A DNA stretch of 64,000 nt. Source: Colwellia echini (GTDB lineage: Bacteria; Pseudomonadota; Gammaproteobacteria; Enterobacterales; Alteromonadaceae). Each line of letters starts with the position of its first letter. Within the stretch, counting starts at the first letter, position 1. The stretch is taken from positions 1-64,000 of the forward strand of contig NZ_PJAI02000010.1 of assembly GCF_002843355.2 (NCBI RefSeq), read 5' to 3'. Below the pieces are notes generated by a model, which was given only the letters and a program-made list of their open reading frames with translations, had not been told where the DNA came from and searched no databases. The position numbers and the translations under genes are program-made. Shown piece after piece: positions 27,319 through 36,157 of the stretch.

Positions 27319-27504
27319 ATGAAGCAGGCTGGGACGTCGAAAACATATTCTTCATCAATTAACGATGAGCGAGATATAGTGTTTTCATTAATACCAAGTG
27401 TTTTACACTCTTTTCTTCAATTAATTACTTCCTTGTTATTGCTAACTACTCCATCGATTAATACAGAACGTTGCACGTTTACTGCTTTATCTAACAAATC
27501 TTAA
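27319..27504 (+). CDS. Possible 61-residue leader peptide before second tssC
   Basis: An ORF with a good ribosome site (AAAGGA, six bases before ATG) and one hydrophobic stretch (FSLIPSVLHSFLQLITSLLLL). It is in the same frame as the tssC copy that follows, with its TAA only 21 bases before that gene's ATG. I do not recognise the product. Because the downstream tssC lacks its own ribosome site, the ORF may serve translational coupling. It could also be a chance ORF. Confidence 0.35.
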   Translation: MKQAGTSKTYSSSINDERDIVFSLIPSVLHSFLQLITSLLLLTTPSINTERCTFTALSNKS

Positions 27505-27525
27505 CGTGGCCTACTTCCTATACTC

Positions 27526-29040
27526 ATGAGCAATGAAAATTCTACCGCTATAGACCCTGAACCAATTGGCTCAGTTCCCTTTGATATAATATTAGAGCAG
27601 CCGTCTTACATCACGAATTTGACCCAACTAATCAATGAGAAAGATGACAGTAAAGCATTACAATATTGCATTGAAACCTTCGTTGATAAGCATAAATATA
27701 GTTGTACGAGTAAAGTACGCAATGCGTTACTGATGCTAATAGCAGATCTTGATCAACAAATTAATGAACAAGTAAATCATATTATTCATCATCCTAAACT
27801 GCAAAAACTAGAAGCCTCATGGCGTGGGTTATGGTTGCTTGTAAAGCAAGCTGAAGGTTACCGTAGCATCAAAATTAAAGTGCTTGATATACGCTGGACT
27901 GAAGTAGTTAAAGACATCAGTAAAGCTATGGAATTTGATCAAAGTCAGCTTTTCAAAAAAATATACAGTGATGAGTATGGCACGCCTGGCGGAGAGCCTT
28001 ATGGTGCCATTATTGGTGATTATGAAATGAGTCATCGGGTTAGTAAAACTCATCCTACTGATGATATTTCTACACTCGCAGGTATTGCACAAATAGCTGC
28101 CGCTGCTTTCTCTCCTTTCATTACTTCGGCCTCAAGTGATTTATTTGGTATGGATGATTTTTCAGGACTCGGATTACCTATCGATTTTGATAAAGTGTTT
28201 AGCCAACCAGAATATATTAAATGGAATACCTTAAGAGCATCTCCAGATACTCGCTTTATTGGTTTAACTTTACCTAAGATTTTAATGCGCCGTCCTTATC
28301 AAACTAAAATAGGCAGCTATAAAGGCATTAATTTTAATGAGTTAAATGCTCAAAATGCTGAGAATAATTTGTGGGGTAATGCTTGTTATGCTTTTGGTTG
28401 TATTTTAATTAGAGAGTTTGCTGATATAGGCTGGTTTGGGCATATTCGTGGTGCACCACGTAACCAATTGTCTGGTGGTATTTTCAAAGAATTAGCAGTA
28501 GATAGCCACGACACCGACAGTAATGAAATGGCAATAAAACCAACAACTGATGTCATTATTACTGACGCAATAGAAAAAAACATTAGTGAGTTAGGTTTTA
28601 TTCCCTTATGCCAAGGTTATTTATCGCCTTACACCACCTTTTATAATAATCAGTCAATCCATAAGCCTAAAAAGTACAATACATTAGATGCTAATACTAA
28701 TGCTCAAATATCATCAATGTTACAGCATATACTCTGTGGCGCTAGAATATCGCACTTTATTAAATTAATGGTTCGCGACAAAATTGGCTCATTTATTAGC
28801 GCAGAAAAATGTGAAGATCACATTAGACAATGGTTAATGCAATATACTACTGGCAGTGAAGATCTTGACTGGGAAGAACAAGCAAAATACCCCCTCAAAG
28901 AGGGATATGTACGCGTTAAAGAACACCCAAATAAACCTGGTCACTTTTTATGTGTTATCCATATTCAGCCTCATTATCAACTCGACCAAATGGTTTCAGA
29001 GTTAGAACTAGTGACTGAATTAGCGTCTTTTAGAAAGTAG
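27526..29040 (+). CDS. T6SS sheath large subunit paralogue TssC2
   Basis: 504 residues, about the same length as the first TssC and clearly homologous along its length: KLEASWRGLWLLVKQAEG, EFDQSQLFKKIYSDEYGTPGGEPYGAIIGDYEM, HFIKLMVRDKIGSFISAEKC. It differs most at the N-terminus and in the middle. Tandem tssC paralogues are known (ImpC/ImpD; TssC40/TssC41 in Agrobacterium), and there the second copy is a needed partner. No purine-rich ribosome site precedes the ATG at 27526, which is unusual in this operon. Confidence 0.92.
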   Translation: MSNENSTAIDPEPIGSVPFDIILEQPSYITNLTQLINEKDDSKALQYCIETFVDKHKYSCTSKVRNALLMLIADLDQQINEQVNHIIHHPKLQKLEASWRGLWLLVKQAEGYRSIKIKVLDIRWTEVVKDISKAMEFDQSQLFKKIYSDEYGTPGGEPYGAIIGDYEMSHRVSKTHPTDDISTLAGIAQIAAAAFSPFITSASSDLFGMDDFSGLGLPIDFDKVFSQPEYIKWNTLRASPDTRFIGLTLPKILMRRPYQTKIGSYKGINFNELNAQNAENNLWGNACYAFGCILIREFADIGWFGHIRGAPRNQLSGGIFKELAVDSHDTDSNEMAIKPTTDVIITDAIEKNISELGFIPLCQGYLSPYTTFYNNQSIHKPKKYNTLDANTNAQISSMLQHILCGARISHFIKLMVRDKIGSFISAEKCEDHIRQWLMQYTTGSEDLDWEEQAKYPLKEGYVRVKEHPNKPGHFLCVIHIQPHYQLDQMVSELELVTELASFRK

Positions 29041-29078
29041 TTATGATGTTGAGAGTAAAATGGTCTTAGGAATTAACG

Positions 29079-29567
29079 ATGGCACGTATTGAGAAAGATA
29101 AGAAATTAAAGCCTTCCATTTTAGATCGCCTTTTTGATGATGAACCGCATAATAAGGTTGAGCAAAAAATGGAACATCACCAAGTGTTAAAGCAATTACG
29201 TAGCAGTATTCGTAGAGATTTAGAGTACTTATTAAACACTAGGTTTCATTTAATACAACCTAGTAGCGACTTAATAGAAGTAGACAAGTCTATTTTCAAT
29301 TATGGCCTGCCAGATCTTGCTACCGTAAATATTATGGATATTGAACGACGTAAAAAGTTTATAACTCACTTAGAAAATACGTTAAGAACTTATGAACCGC
29401 GATTTAAATCGGTGCGTGTATCATTTATTGAAAACTCGGATAGTATAGACCGTACTTTACGCTTTAGAATTGACACCGTTATTTATGCCGATCCATTACC
29501 CGAAGTTGTTGTTTACGACTCAATGCTTGATTCTGTTACCCGCTCGGTAAGCGTTAAGGAACTATAA
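29079..29567 (+). CDS. tssE: T6SS baseplate protein TssE (gp25-like)
   Basis: 162 residues with the gp25/lysozyme-like fold of TssE: PSILDRLFDDEP at the start, LRSSIRRDLEYLLNTR, then YGLPDLATVNIMD and the C-terminal EPRFKSVRVSF / LRFRIDTVIYADPLPEVVVYDS. It initiates sheath assembly at the baseplate. AGGA lies eight bases before the ATG. It is co-directional with tssF, which starts three bases after its stop. Confidence 0.95.
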   Translation: MARIEKDKKLKPSILDRLFDDEPHNKVEQKMEHHQVLKQLRSSIRRDLEYLLNTRFHLIQPSSDLIEVDKSIFNYGLPDLATVNIMDIERRKKFITHLENTLRTYEPRFKSVRVSFIENSDSIDRTLRFRIDTVIYADPLPEVVVYDSMLDSVTRSVSVKEL

Positions 29568-29569
29568 TT

Positions 29570-31405
29570 ATGTCTGATGAACTACTCCCCTTTTATGAAA
29601 AAGAGTTGGTATATATTCGCCAACTTGGTGCTCAATTTTCGAAAGAACATCCTAAAATTGCTTCACGCTTAGGGATTAATAATGACAGCATTGAAGATCC
29701 GCATGTTTCACGGTTAATCGAAAGTTTTGCCTTTTTAAATGCCCGTATTCAGCATAAGTTAGATGATGACTTTCCTGAAATAAGTGATGCACTATTAAGT
29801 ACTTTATATCCACATTATCAGCGACCAATACCGTCCATGTCTATTGTGCAATTTGTTGCCGATAAAGATCAACTTGACTCAAATTACACTATTCCCAGTG
29901 GTACGTTGTTAGAAACAACTCACTTTAAAGGTGAAAATTGTCGATTTACGACTCGTTATGAAATTCCGCTATTACCCATAGAAGTAATATCGGCTACGTT
30001 AATGGCTAAGCCGTTTTTCACACCCGGTTCAGCAAATATTAGAGGCGCTGACAGCGTACTCAAAATTTCACTTAAAACATTCTCCAAAGACATTAACTTT
30101 GCCGATTTAGACATTAATAAATTACGCTTTTATCTTAAAGGTCAGGCGCAACATATTAACCCTTTATATCAAATGCTATTAAATGATTGTAATCGTACTT
30201 TTATAGCAACCTCTGAGCAAGATACTCAGCCTGCAGATATAGGTTTAAATGCAATTCAACCAGTAGGGTTTTCAACAGATGAAGGTATGCTGCCCTACCC
30301 GGCGTCTTCTTTTATTGGCTATCGACTACTTACAGAATACTTTGCTTTTCCCGAAAAATTCATGTTTATAGATATTGTCGGTTTAGGTAAAAAATTAATT
30401 GAACATCAAGGCGATACTTTAGATTTATATATCTACCTGAATGATACTAACGTTGAGCTTGAGCACAATATTTCTAAATCTACATTCAACTTAGGCTGTA
30501 CCCCCATTGTAAATTTATTTAAACACAGTGCTGATCCAATAAAGCTTGATCATACTCAGCACGAATACAAAGTCACCCCTGATTCCCGTCGAACAACAGG
30601 CTTTGAAGTTTACAGTATTGATAAAGTTACTGCGGCGTCTTATTACGGTGATGATGTTGATTTTCTACCTTTTTATGGTATGAATCATGAGCAGCAAGAA
30701 AGTAATTCTCATGCGTTCTGGTTTGCAGCACGCCGTAACGCCAAACTTGATACCTATGATAGGGATGAAGGGACTGATGTATTTTTATCGTTAGTCGATT
30801 TAAACTTTAATCCTAACATACCTGAAGATCGCACCATCACCCTAGAAACAACCTGTAGTAACAGGGATTTACCACAAAAGTTACCTTACTCAGTTGGTGA
30901 GTCACACTTACAATGTACTGACAGTGCACCGCCTTGCTCTGCTATTCGTTATCTTATGCAGCCAACACAAGTAATTAGACCACCATTACGCGATCACGCA
31001 AGATGGCGATTAATATCGCATTTAAACTTAAACTTTTTATCCTTAACGGGCGGCAATGACGCTTGTTTAGCCCTAAAAGAAATATTACGTTTATACGACT
31101 TTAAAACCTCAGCGGTAACACGCACATTAATAGAGTCAATTACGCAAGTGCAAGCAAAGCCAATTAGTGCCCCCTTAACGATTGATGGACATACGGCCAT
31201 GTGCCGAGGCATAGAAATCACCGTAAATATTGATGACTCACTACTAAGCGGTAGTAGTGTTTACTTATTTTCAAGCATGTTAGAGCATTTTTTTGGTTTA
31301 TATTGCTCTATTAATTCATTTACTCGATTACTGATAAAAACAAAAAATAAAGAAGGTTACTTTAAAAAATGTCCACCACGAGCTGGCGAAAAAATACTGC
31401 TGTAA
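29570..31405 (+). CDS. tssF: T6SS baseplate protein TssF
   Basis: 611 residues, full length. N-terminal signature LLPFYEKELVYIRQLGAQFSKEHPKIASRLG and IESFAFLNARIQHKLDDDFPEISDALLSTLYPHYQRPIPSMSIVQF are typical of TssF (VasA/ImpG). The C-terminal end holds GIEITVNIDDSLLSGSSVYLFSSMLEHFFGLYCSINSFTRL. It forms the TssF2-TssG wedge. AAGGA precedes the ATG, and the 3' end overlaps tssG by 37 bases. Confidence 0.97.
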   Translation: MSDELLPFYEKELVYIRQLGAQFSKEHPKIASRLGINNDSIEDPHVSRLIESFAFLNARIQHKLDDDFPEISDALLSTLYPHYQRPIPSMSIVQFVADKDQLDSNYTIPSGTLLETTHFKGENCRFTTRYEIPLLPIEVISATLMAKPFFTPGSANIRGADSVLKISLKTFSKDINFADLDINKLRFYLKGQAQHINPLYQMLLNDCNRTFIATSEQDTQPADIGLNAIQPVGFSTDEGMLPYPASSFIGYRLLTEYFAFPEKFMFIDIVGLGKKLIEHQGDTLDLYIYLNDTNVELEHNISKSTFNLGCTPIVNLFKHSADPIKLDHTQHEYKVTPDSRRTTGFEVYSIDKVTAASYYGDDVDFLPFYGMNHEQQESNSHAFWFAARRNAKLDTYDRDEGTDVFLSLVDLNFNPNIPEDRTITLETTCSNRDLPQKLPYSVGESHLQCTDSAPPCSAIRYLMQPTQVIRPPLRDHARWRLISHLNLNFLSLTGGNDACLALKEILRLYDFKTSAVTRTLIESITQVQAKPISAPLTIDGHTAMCRGIEITVNIDDSLLSGSSVYLFSSMLEHFFGLYCSINSFTRLLIKTKNKEGYFKKCPPRAGEKILL

Positions 31406-32553
31406 TAGATAAATTAGCACAATACCCACATCAGTTTTCTTTTAAGCAAGCAGTGAGGGTTATTGAGCGCAGTAATAATTATAACGACGCTTTTACAATA
31501 TCTGCCATTCAATCGGTGGGGCATTTTATGCCGCCACTATCTGAGTGTATTCGTTTTACGAGTAATCAATCATTATCATTTCCTTCTTCTGAAATATACT
31601 CGATTGAGCCCTTATACCCAAATCATCAAGATCTGGATGGTAACGACAATAATCAATGGAAAATGACATTAAACTTTATTGGCTTAACCGGCAGTAATGG
31701 CGTATTACCTTATCATTATACTGAAACAGTATTAAAACGACTTAAGGTAAAAGATAAAACAGTTAGTGAATTTTTTAATTTATTTAACCACCGAATCGCC
31801 TCATTGTTTTTTCAATCGTCTGTTAAATATTTTGCCCCATTAGAGTATGAGCGTTGCCGACTTAAGCAACGAGTCTCAAACACGACGAATACTACTGAGC
31901 AATACAACTCAGTATTAGGTAAAAGTGTCAATCAAAGTGCTAGTAAAGCAAAAACCGATAATTTTACCAAAATGTTGTTGTCGTTAGTTGGCTTAGGTAC
32001 TGACAACCTGACTAACCGACTTTATACAAAAGATGAATCTTTGCTACACTATGCGGGTTTGTTCAGTAACTCTGTGCGAAGCGCATCTGGGCTTAAGCAA
32101 ATTCTTGAGAGTCACTTTAGTTTACCCGTTGAAATAAAAGAATTTGTTGGACAATGGCAACCACTAATTGATGACGTTAGATCAAGGTTACCTATGACAG
32201 GAGGCCTTGGACAAAACAATCAACTGGGCCGAACAGTCATGCTAGGTAAGTCAGGCTTTTTCGCACAAGGAAAAGTCAATATTATTCTAGGCCCATTAAC
32301 CGCTGCGCAATTAAAAAAGTTCAGCCCACATACACCTTATTTAAAGGCGTTAGATGAGTTAGTACGTCTCTATCTTGGGTTTGAACATGACTATAGTTTT
32401 ACCTTACGTACCTTAAAAAAAGAATTACCCACTGATGTCAGTTTTGCCGCTAAAAACAAACCAATTTTGGGTTGGACAAGTTGGTTATCAAGCAGCAAAA
32501 ATAAAACCGAACATGGCAATACTGTGGTTGATATTCCAATTTCGGCGAGATAA
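31369..32553 (+). CDS. tssG: T6SS baseplate protein TssG
   Basis: 394 residues, family length. Signatures: YPHQFSFKQAVRVIERSN, FIGLTGSNGVLPYHYTETVLKRL, FFNLFNHRIASLFFQSSVKY, and near the end LGRTVMLGKSGFFAQGKVNIILGPLT. It is the wedge partner of TssF. The start lies inside tssF with AGAAGG ten bases upstream, an overlap usual for this gene pair. Confidence 0.96.
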   Translation: MSTTSWRKNTAVIDKLAQYPHQFSFKQAVRVIERSNNYNDAFTISAIQSVGHFMPPLSECIRFTSNQSLSFPSSEIYSIEPLYPNHQDLDGNDNNQWKMTLNFIGLTGSNGVLPYHYTETVLKRLKVKDKTVSEFFNLFNHRIASLFFQSSVKYFAPLEYERCRLKQRVSNTTNTTEQYNSVLGKSVNQSASKAKTDNFTKMLLSLVGLGTDNLTNRLYTKDESLLHYAGLFSNSVRSASGLKQILESHFSLPVEIKEFVGQWQPLIDDVRSRLPMTGGLGQNNQLGRTVMLGKSGFFAQGKVNIILGPLTAAQLKKFSPHTPYLKALDELVRLYLGFEHDYSFTLRTLKKELPTDVSFAAKNKPILGWTSWLSSSKNKTEHGNTVVDIPISAR

Positions 32554-32557
32554 CAAG

Positions 32558-33028
32558 ATGATAAATATTCGTAATAATAACCTTATATTTAATACCATTG
32601 TAATGAGTGAAAAATCACGTTTTTTAATAAGAAACGTAATCAGTTTAAGCTTGTTTTTATTATTTCTAATGACTCTCAATGCTTGCTCAACAAATAATAA
32701 TCCTAACGAGTTAACAGAAGTCAATGTGATTGCTCAAGGCCAAAGTATTGCAACAAGGCCGGAAATGGTTGACTCCTGTAAAGGTTTTTTTGTTAGCGCG
32801 GAAAAATTAAAAAGTTTCTATCATTACTCTTCTTCAACTAACGAGGAGAGTATAAGTGCTAAAGCGAAAAGCCTACCGTGTTTTGTCTCTGGTGAGGCCT
32901 ATATTGGTGATCAAAAGTATCAATGGATATTACGCTCTGGTGGTATAGGTGAGTTTTATAATGAACACAATACGGTTACTAAAATTTGCGGCATCGCGTG
33001 TTGTAAAAATGTACCTGGCGTTTGTTAA
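32558..33028 (+). CDS. Small lipoprotein of the T6SS operon
   Basis: About 157 residues. I chose the ATG at 32558, five bases after the tssG stop; a longer frame to 32435 lies wholly within tssG. A hydrophobic segment ending in LMTLNAC gives a lipobox. The mature part has at least five cysteines, including the C-terminal GIACCKNVPGVC, which suggests disulfides in the periplasm. I do not recognise a family. Position suggests an accessory envelope component of the T6SS. The start could also be the internal ATG near 32603; neither has a strong ribosome site. Confidence 0.65.
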   Translation: MINIRNNNLIFNTIVMSEKSRFLIRNVISLSLFLLFLMTLNACSTNNNPNELTEVNVIAQGQSIATRPEMVDSCKGFFVSAEKLKSFYHYSSSTNEESISAKAKSLPCFVSGEAYIGDQKYQWILRSGGIGEFYNEHNTVTKICGIACCKNVPGVC

Positions 33029-33032
33029 TTAA

Positions 33033-33211
33033 TAGGGTCTGTTGATCTTTCAGGGTTAAAATTTATTCAATTTACAATGTATTTAATCGCGGTGCGAGCT
33101 TTGAATCATAGTCATTCTATTTTAAGAAGCGAGCAACAAAGCGTAAATTCGTTTTAAATGAACCTAAAGACAGTACTTGTAAAAGTAATATCGAAAGATC
33201 AACAGATCCTA
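33033..33211. mobile_element. MITE-like element with 19-bp terminal inverted repeats
   Basis: TAGGGTCTGTTGATCTTTC at 33033-33051 and GAAAGATCAACAGATCCTA at 33193-33211 are inverted repeats with one mismatch. They enclose about 140 bases without an ORF. TA at both outer ends could be the target duplication, as in IS630- or some IS5-type elements. It sits in the 253-base gap between the small lipoprotein gene and clpV. A transposase relative elsewhere in the genome is expected. Confidence 0.7.
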
Positions 33212-33281
33212 ATAAAAGTAAAAAAATAGAAAATAAGTGACAATACTTAACAACAAATCAGTAATAAATTAGGGAATAAAT

Positions 33282-36002
33282 ATGGTTACAATTGATTTAA
33301 AATCATTAGTGGGTAGATTAAACGAAACCTCACGTAATGCGCTAGAAGGCGCGGCAGGACTTTGTCTTGCTCGTACACATTATAATGTTGAAGTTGAACA
33401 TTGGTTATTAAAGTTATTAGAAGTACCTGATAGCGATATATTAGCTATTTTTGATAAATTTGAAATTGATCTAGGTAAACTACACCAAGATCTAAACCGC
33501 GAGTTAGATCGTATTAAAGGTGGTAACACCAGAGCCCCTGCGTTATCTCCAACCATTGTTGAATTAAGTAAAAATGCATGGATGCTTGCCTCGGTTGAAT
33601 ATGGTCATAATGTTGCTACTTCAGCACATATTTTAACAGCCTTAATGTTAGATGACAGTATGCGTCAATCAACTGCCGCTTTATCGGGTGAATTAAAGAA
33701 AATTCAGCCTGAATCGTTACGCGAAGTAACCCGATCTATTGTTGGTACAACGGCAGAGTCACTGTCTAATGCTATGGGCGACACATCAAACACTTCAGCT
33801 GCAGCCACTGGCGCGCCAAGTAAAACGCCATCATTAGACAAGTTTACAGTCAACTTAACCGAAGATGCTAAAAATGGCAAAATTGATGCTATTTTAGGTC
33901 GTGATGAAGAAATTCGTCAAATCATCGATATCTTAATTCGTCGCCGTCAAAACAACCCTATATTAACCGGTGAAGCGGGTGTTGGTAAAACCGCTGTGGT
34001 TGAAGGATTTGCTCTGCGTATTGCTTCTGGTGATGTACCTGACGCCTTAAAAGGAGTTTGTGTTCGCTCACTCGATTTAGGATTATTACAAGCCGGCGCG
34101 AGTGTTAAAGGAGAGTTTGAAAACCGCTTAAAATCAGTAATCGCTGAAGTAAAAGCGTCACCTCAACCTATCATAATGTTTATTGATGAAGCGCACACCT
34201 TAATTGGGGCTGGTGGTAAAGAAGGTCAAGGCGATGCTGCAAATCTATTAAAGCCAGCCTTAGCTCGTGGTGAATTACGTACTATTGCAGCAACTACATG
34301 GGCAGAATACAAAAAATACTTTGAACGTGACCCTGCTTTAACACGTCGTTTCCAAGTAGTTAAAATTGAAGAGCCTAGTGAAGAAAAAGCCATCAACATG
34401 ATGCGCGCAATCGCTCAAGTATTACAAAGTCATCATGGTGTTCGAATCATGGATGAAGCGATTGTTGATTCAGTTAAACTCTCAAGCCGTTATATAACGT
34501 CACGTCAGTTACCTGATAAATCAGTTAGTTTACTTGATACCGCCTGTGCTCGAGTTTCATTAAGCCAAAGTGCAACACCTGAAGCGATTGAAAACACTCG
34601 TCGTGGTATTACACAAGCGCAAACAACGATAAAGTCATTAACCCGTGAACAAGCAACTCTAGGCGATCATCAAGCAGCTATTGATGAATTAAATGCCGAA
34701 CAAGTAAGGCTTACTGAGTTACTTATTGCACAAGAAGCACAATGGAAAGAAGAACTTGATATTGTTAGTAAAATACACGGTTTACAGAAAAAGATAGAGA
34801 AAAGTCTAACCCTTTCTGAACAACCTGATACTAACAATAAATCTGCAGATAAAGACATTTCTGGCGAAGATAAGCCAATTGAAGACGCTGGTTTACTTAC
34901 TGAAGCAGAAATTACCGCCGCCAAAAATGAATTACATGCATTAATGGCAACATTAACGTCAATGCAGGGCGATGAGCCGATGATTCAAGTAAACGTGGGT
35001 AGCCAAGCCATTGCTGAAGTTGTCGCTAACTGGACAGGTATTCCTGTGGGTAAAATGGTGGCTAATGAAATTAAATCGATTATGGGTTTAAAAGACATTT
35101 TACAAGAGCGCATTATTGGTCAAGACCATGCGTTAGAAGCCATTGCAGAATGTATTAAAACGTCACGCGCTGGTTTAACCGATCCGCGTAAGCCTGTTGG
35201 CGTATTCTTTATGGTTGGTTCAAGTGGTATTGGTAAAACTGAAACCGCCCTTGCCCTTGCTGATGAATTATATGGCGGTGAACAAAACATTACCTGTATT
35301 AACATGTCTGAGTTTAAGGAAGAGCACAAAGTATCTATGCTACTTGGCTCACCTCCAGGCTATGTTGGTTATGGCGAAGGTGGTGTTTTAACTGAGGCTG
35401 CTCGTAGAAAACCACACAGTATTATTCTACTCGATGAAATGGAAAAAGCGCATCCGGGTGTGCAAGATATTTTCTATAACTTGTTCGACAAAGGCACCAT
35501 TAAAGATGGTGAAGGCCGTGATATCGATTTTAGAAATACAGTTATCATTATGACCTCAAATGCGGGCGAAGAGCATATTCGTGCTATTTGCGCCCAAAGT
35601 GAAGAGTTGCCAGATCCAGAAGTATTACTTGATAACTTCAGACCGCAATTACTTAACTACTTTAAACCTGCATTTTTGGGAAGAACCACAGTTATTCCTT
35701 ATTACCCGCTGGGTGATGATAACTTACTGAAAATATGTAAAATCAATATGAACCGAATTGCTAAACGCGTTAAAGAACATTACAACGCAGGCTTTAGTTA
35801 TGATGAAGAAGTATTGTTACATATTCTTGCCAGAAGCCAAGAAGTTGATACTGGCGCGCGTAATATTGAAAATATATTAACCCGTACCTTGTTACCTGAA
35901 ATGGCAGTAGAGTGTTTAACTAAGCTTTCAAATAACGAGCAGATATCGCACATTGAAGTCAATGTAACTGAAGATGGTTTATTTACTTACCAGTTAACTT
36001 AA
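33282..36002 (+). CDS. tssH: T6SS sheath-recycling ATPase ClpV (TssH)
   Basis: 906 residues, class ClpV AAA+ ATPase. The N-domain begins LVGRLNETSRNALEGAAGLCLARTHYNVEVEHWLLKLLE, typical of ClpV rather than ClpB. First AAA+ module: Walker A GEAGVGKT, Walker B IIMFIDEAHTLIGAGG. A middle coiled-coil domain follows (about 415-560), somewhat extended by an Asp/Ser-rich insert. Second module: Walker A GSSGIGKTE, Walker B IILLDEMEKAHPGVQD. ClpV disassembles contracted TssBC sheaths. AGGGA lies before the ATG. The MITE upstream may have brought or disturbed a promoter. Confidence 0.97.
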   Translation: MVTIDLKSLVGRLNETSRNALEGAAGLCLARTHYNVEVEHWLLKLLEVPDSDILAIFDKFEIDLGKLHQDLNRELDRIKGGNTRAPALSPTIVELSKNAWMLASVEYGHNVATSAHILTALMLDDSMRQSTAALSGELKKIQPESLREVTRSIVGTTAESLSNAMGDTSNTSAAATGAPSKTPSLDKFTVNLTEDAKNGKIDAILGRDEEIRQIIDILIRRRQNNPILTGEAGVGKTAVVEGFALRIASGDVPDALKGVCVRSLDLGLLQAGASVKGEFENRLKSVIAEVKASPQPIIMFIDEAHTLIGAGGKEGQGDAANLLKPALARGELRTIAATTWAEYKKYFERDPALTRRFQVVKIEEPSEEKAINMMRAIAQVLQSHHGVRIMDEAIVDSVKLSSRYITSRQLPDKSVSLLDTACARVSLSQSATPEAIENTRRGITQAQTTIKSLTREQATLGDHQAAIDELNAEQVRLTELLIAQEAQWKEELDIVSKIHGLQKKIEKSLTLSEQPDTNNKSADKDISGEDKPIEDAGLLTEAEITAAKNELHALMATLTSMQGDEPMIQVNVGSQAIAEVVANWTGIPVGKMVANEIKSIMGLKDILQERIIGQDHALEAIAECIKTSRAGLTDPRKPVGVFFMVGSSGIGKTETALALADELYGGEQNITCINMSEFKEEHKVSMLLGSPPGYVGYGEGGVLTEAARRKPHSIILLDEMEKAHPGVQDIFYNLFDKGTIKDGEGRDIDFRNTVIIMTSNAGEEHIRAICAQSEELPDPEVLLDNFRPQLLNYFKPAFLGRTTVIPYYPLGDDNLLKICKINMNRIAKRVKEHYNAGFSYDEEVLLHILARSQEVDTGARNIENILTRTLLPEMAVECLTKLSNNEQISHIEVNVTEDGLFTYQLT

Positions 36003-36045
36003 CTTATGTGAGCTTAACTTATGTGAGCTTAACTTATTTAAGTAG
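36001..36045. repeat. 15-bp direct repeat after clpV
   Basis: AACTTATGTGAGCTT at 36001-36015 and 36016-36030, then a degenerate third copy (AACTTATTTAAGTAG). The first copy overlaps the clpV stop codon. Confidence 0.6.
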
Positions 36046-36076
36046 AACCTATCTTAACTAAGCATATCTATTGATA

Positions 36077-36117
36077 ATATATAACACGATAAAGTATAAC
36101 TTTATCGTGTTATATAT
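36077..36117 (+). terminator. Perfect 18-bp hairpin after clpV
   Basis: 36077-36094 pairs without mismatch with 36100-36117 around a 5-base loop (core ACACGATAAAG / CTTTATCGTGT). No T run follows, so it may act as a processing or stability element rather than a classical terminator. It separates the T6SS arm from the TPR genes. Confidence 0.55.
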
Positions 36118-36157
36118 CGTTAAACAAAGCATTCCCTGAAACTAACTATTTAATAAA

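Noticed and set aside
27319-29040. Second tssC as a gene broken by a stop codon
   Set aside because: The part after the stop is already as long as the first TssC and aligns from the beginning, so no coding sequence is missing.
32435-32557. N-terminal extension of the small lipoprotein into tssG
   Set aside because: The extension lies entirely in another frame of tssG and would place 40 polar residues before the signal peptide.
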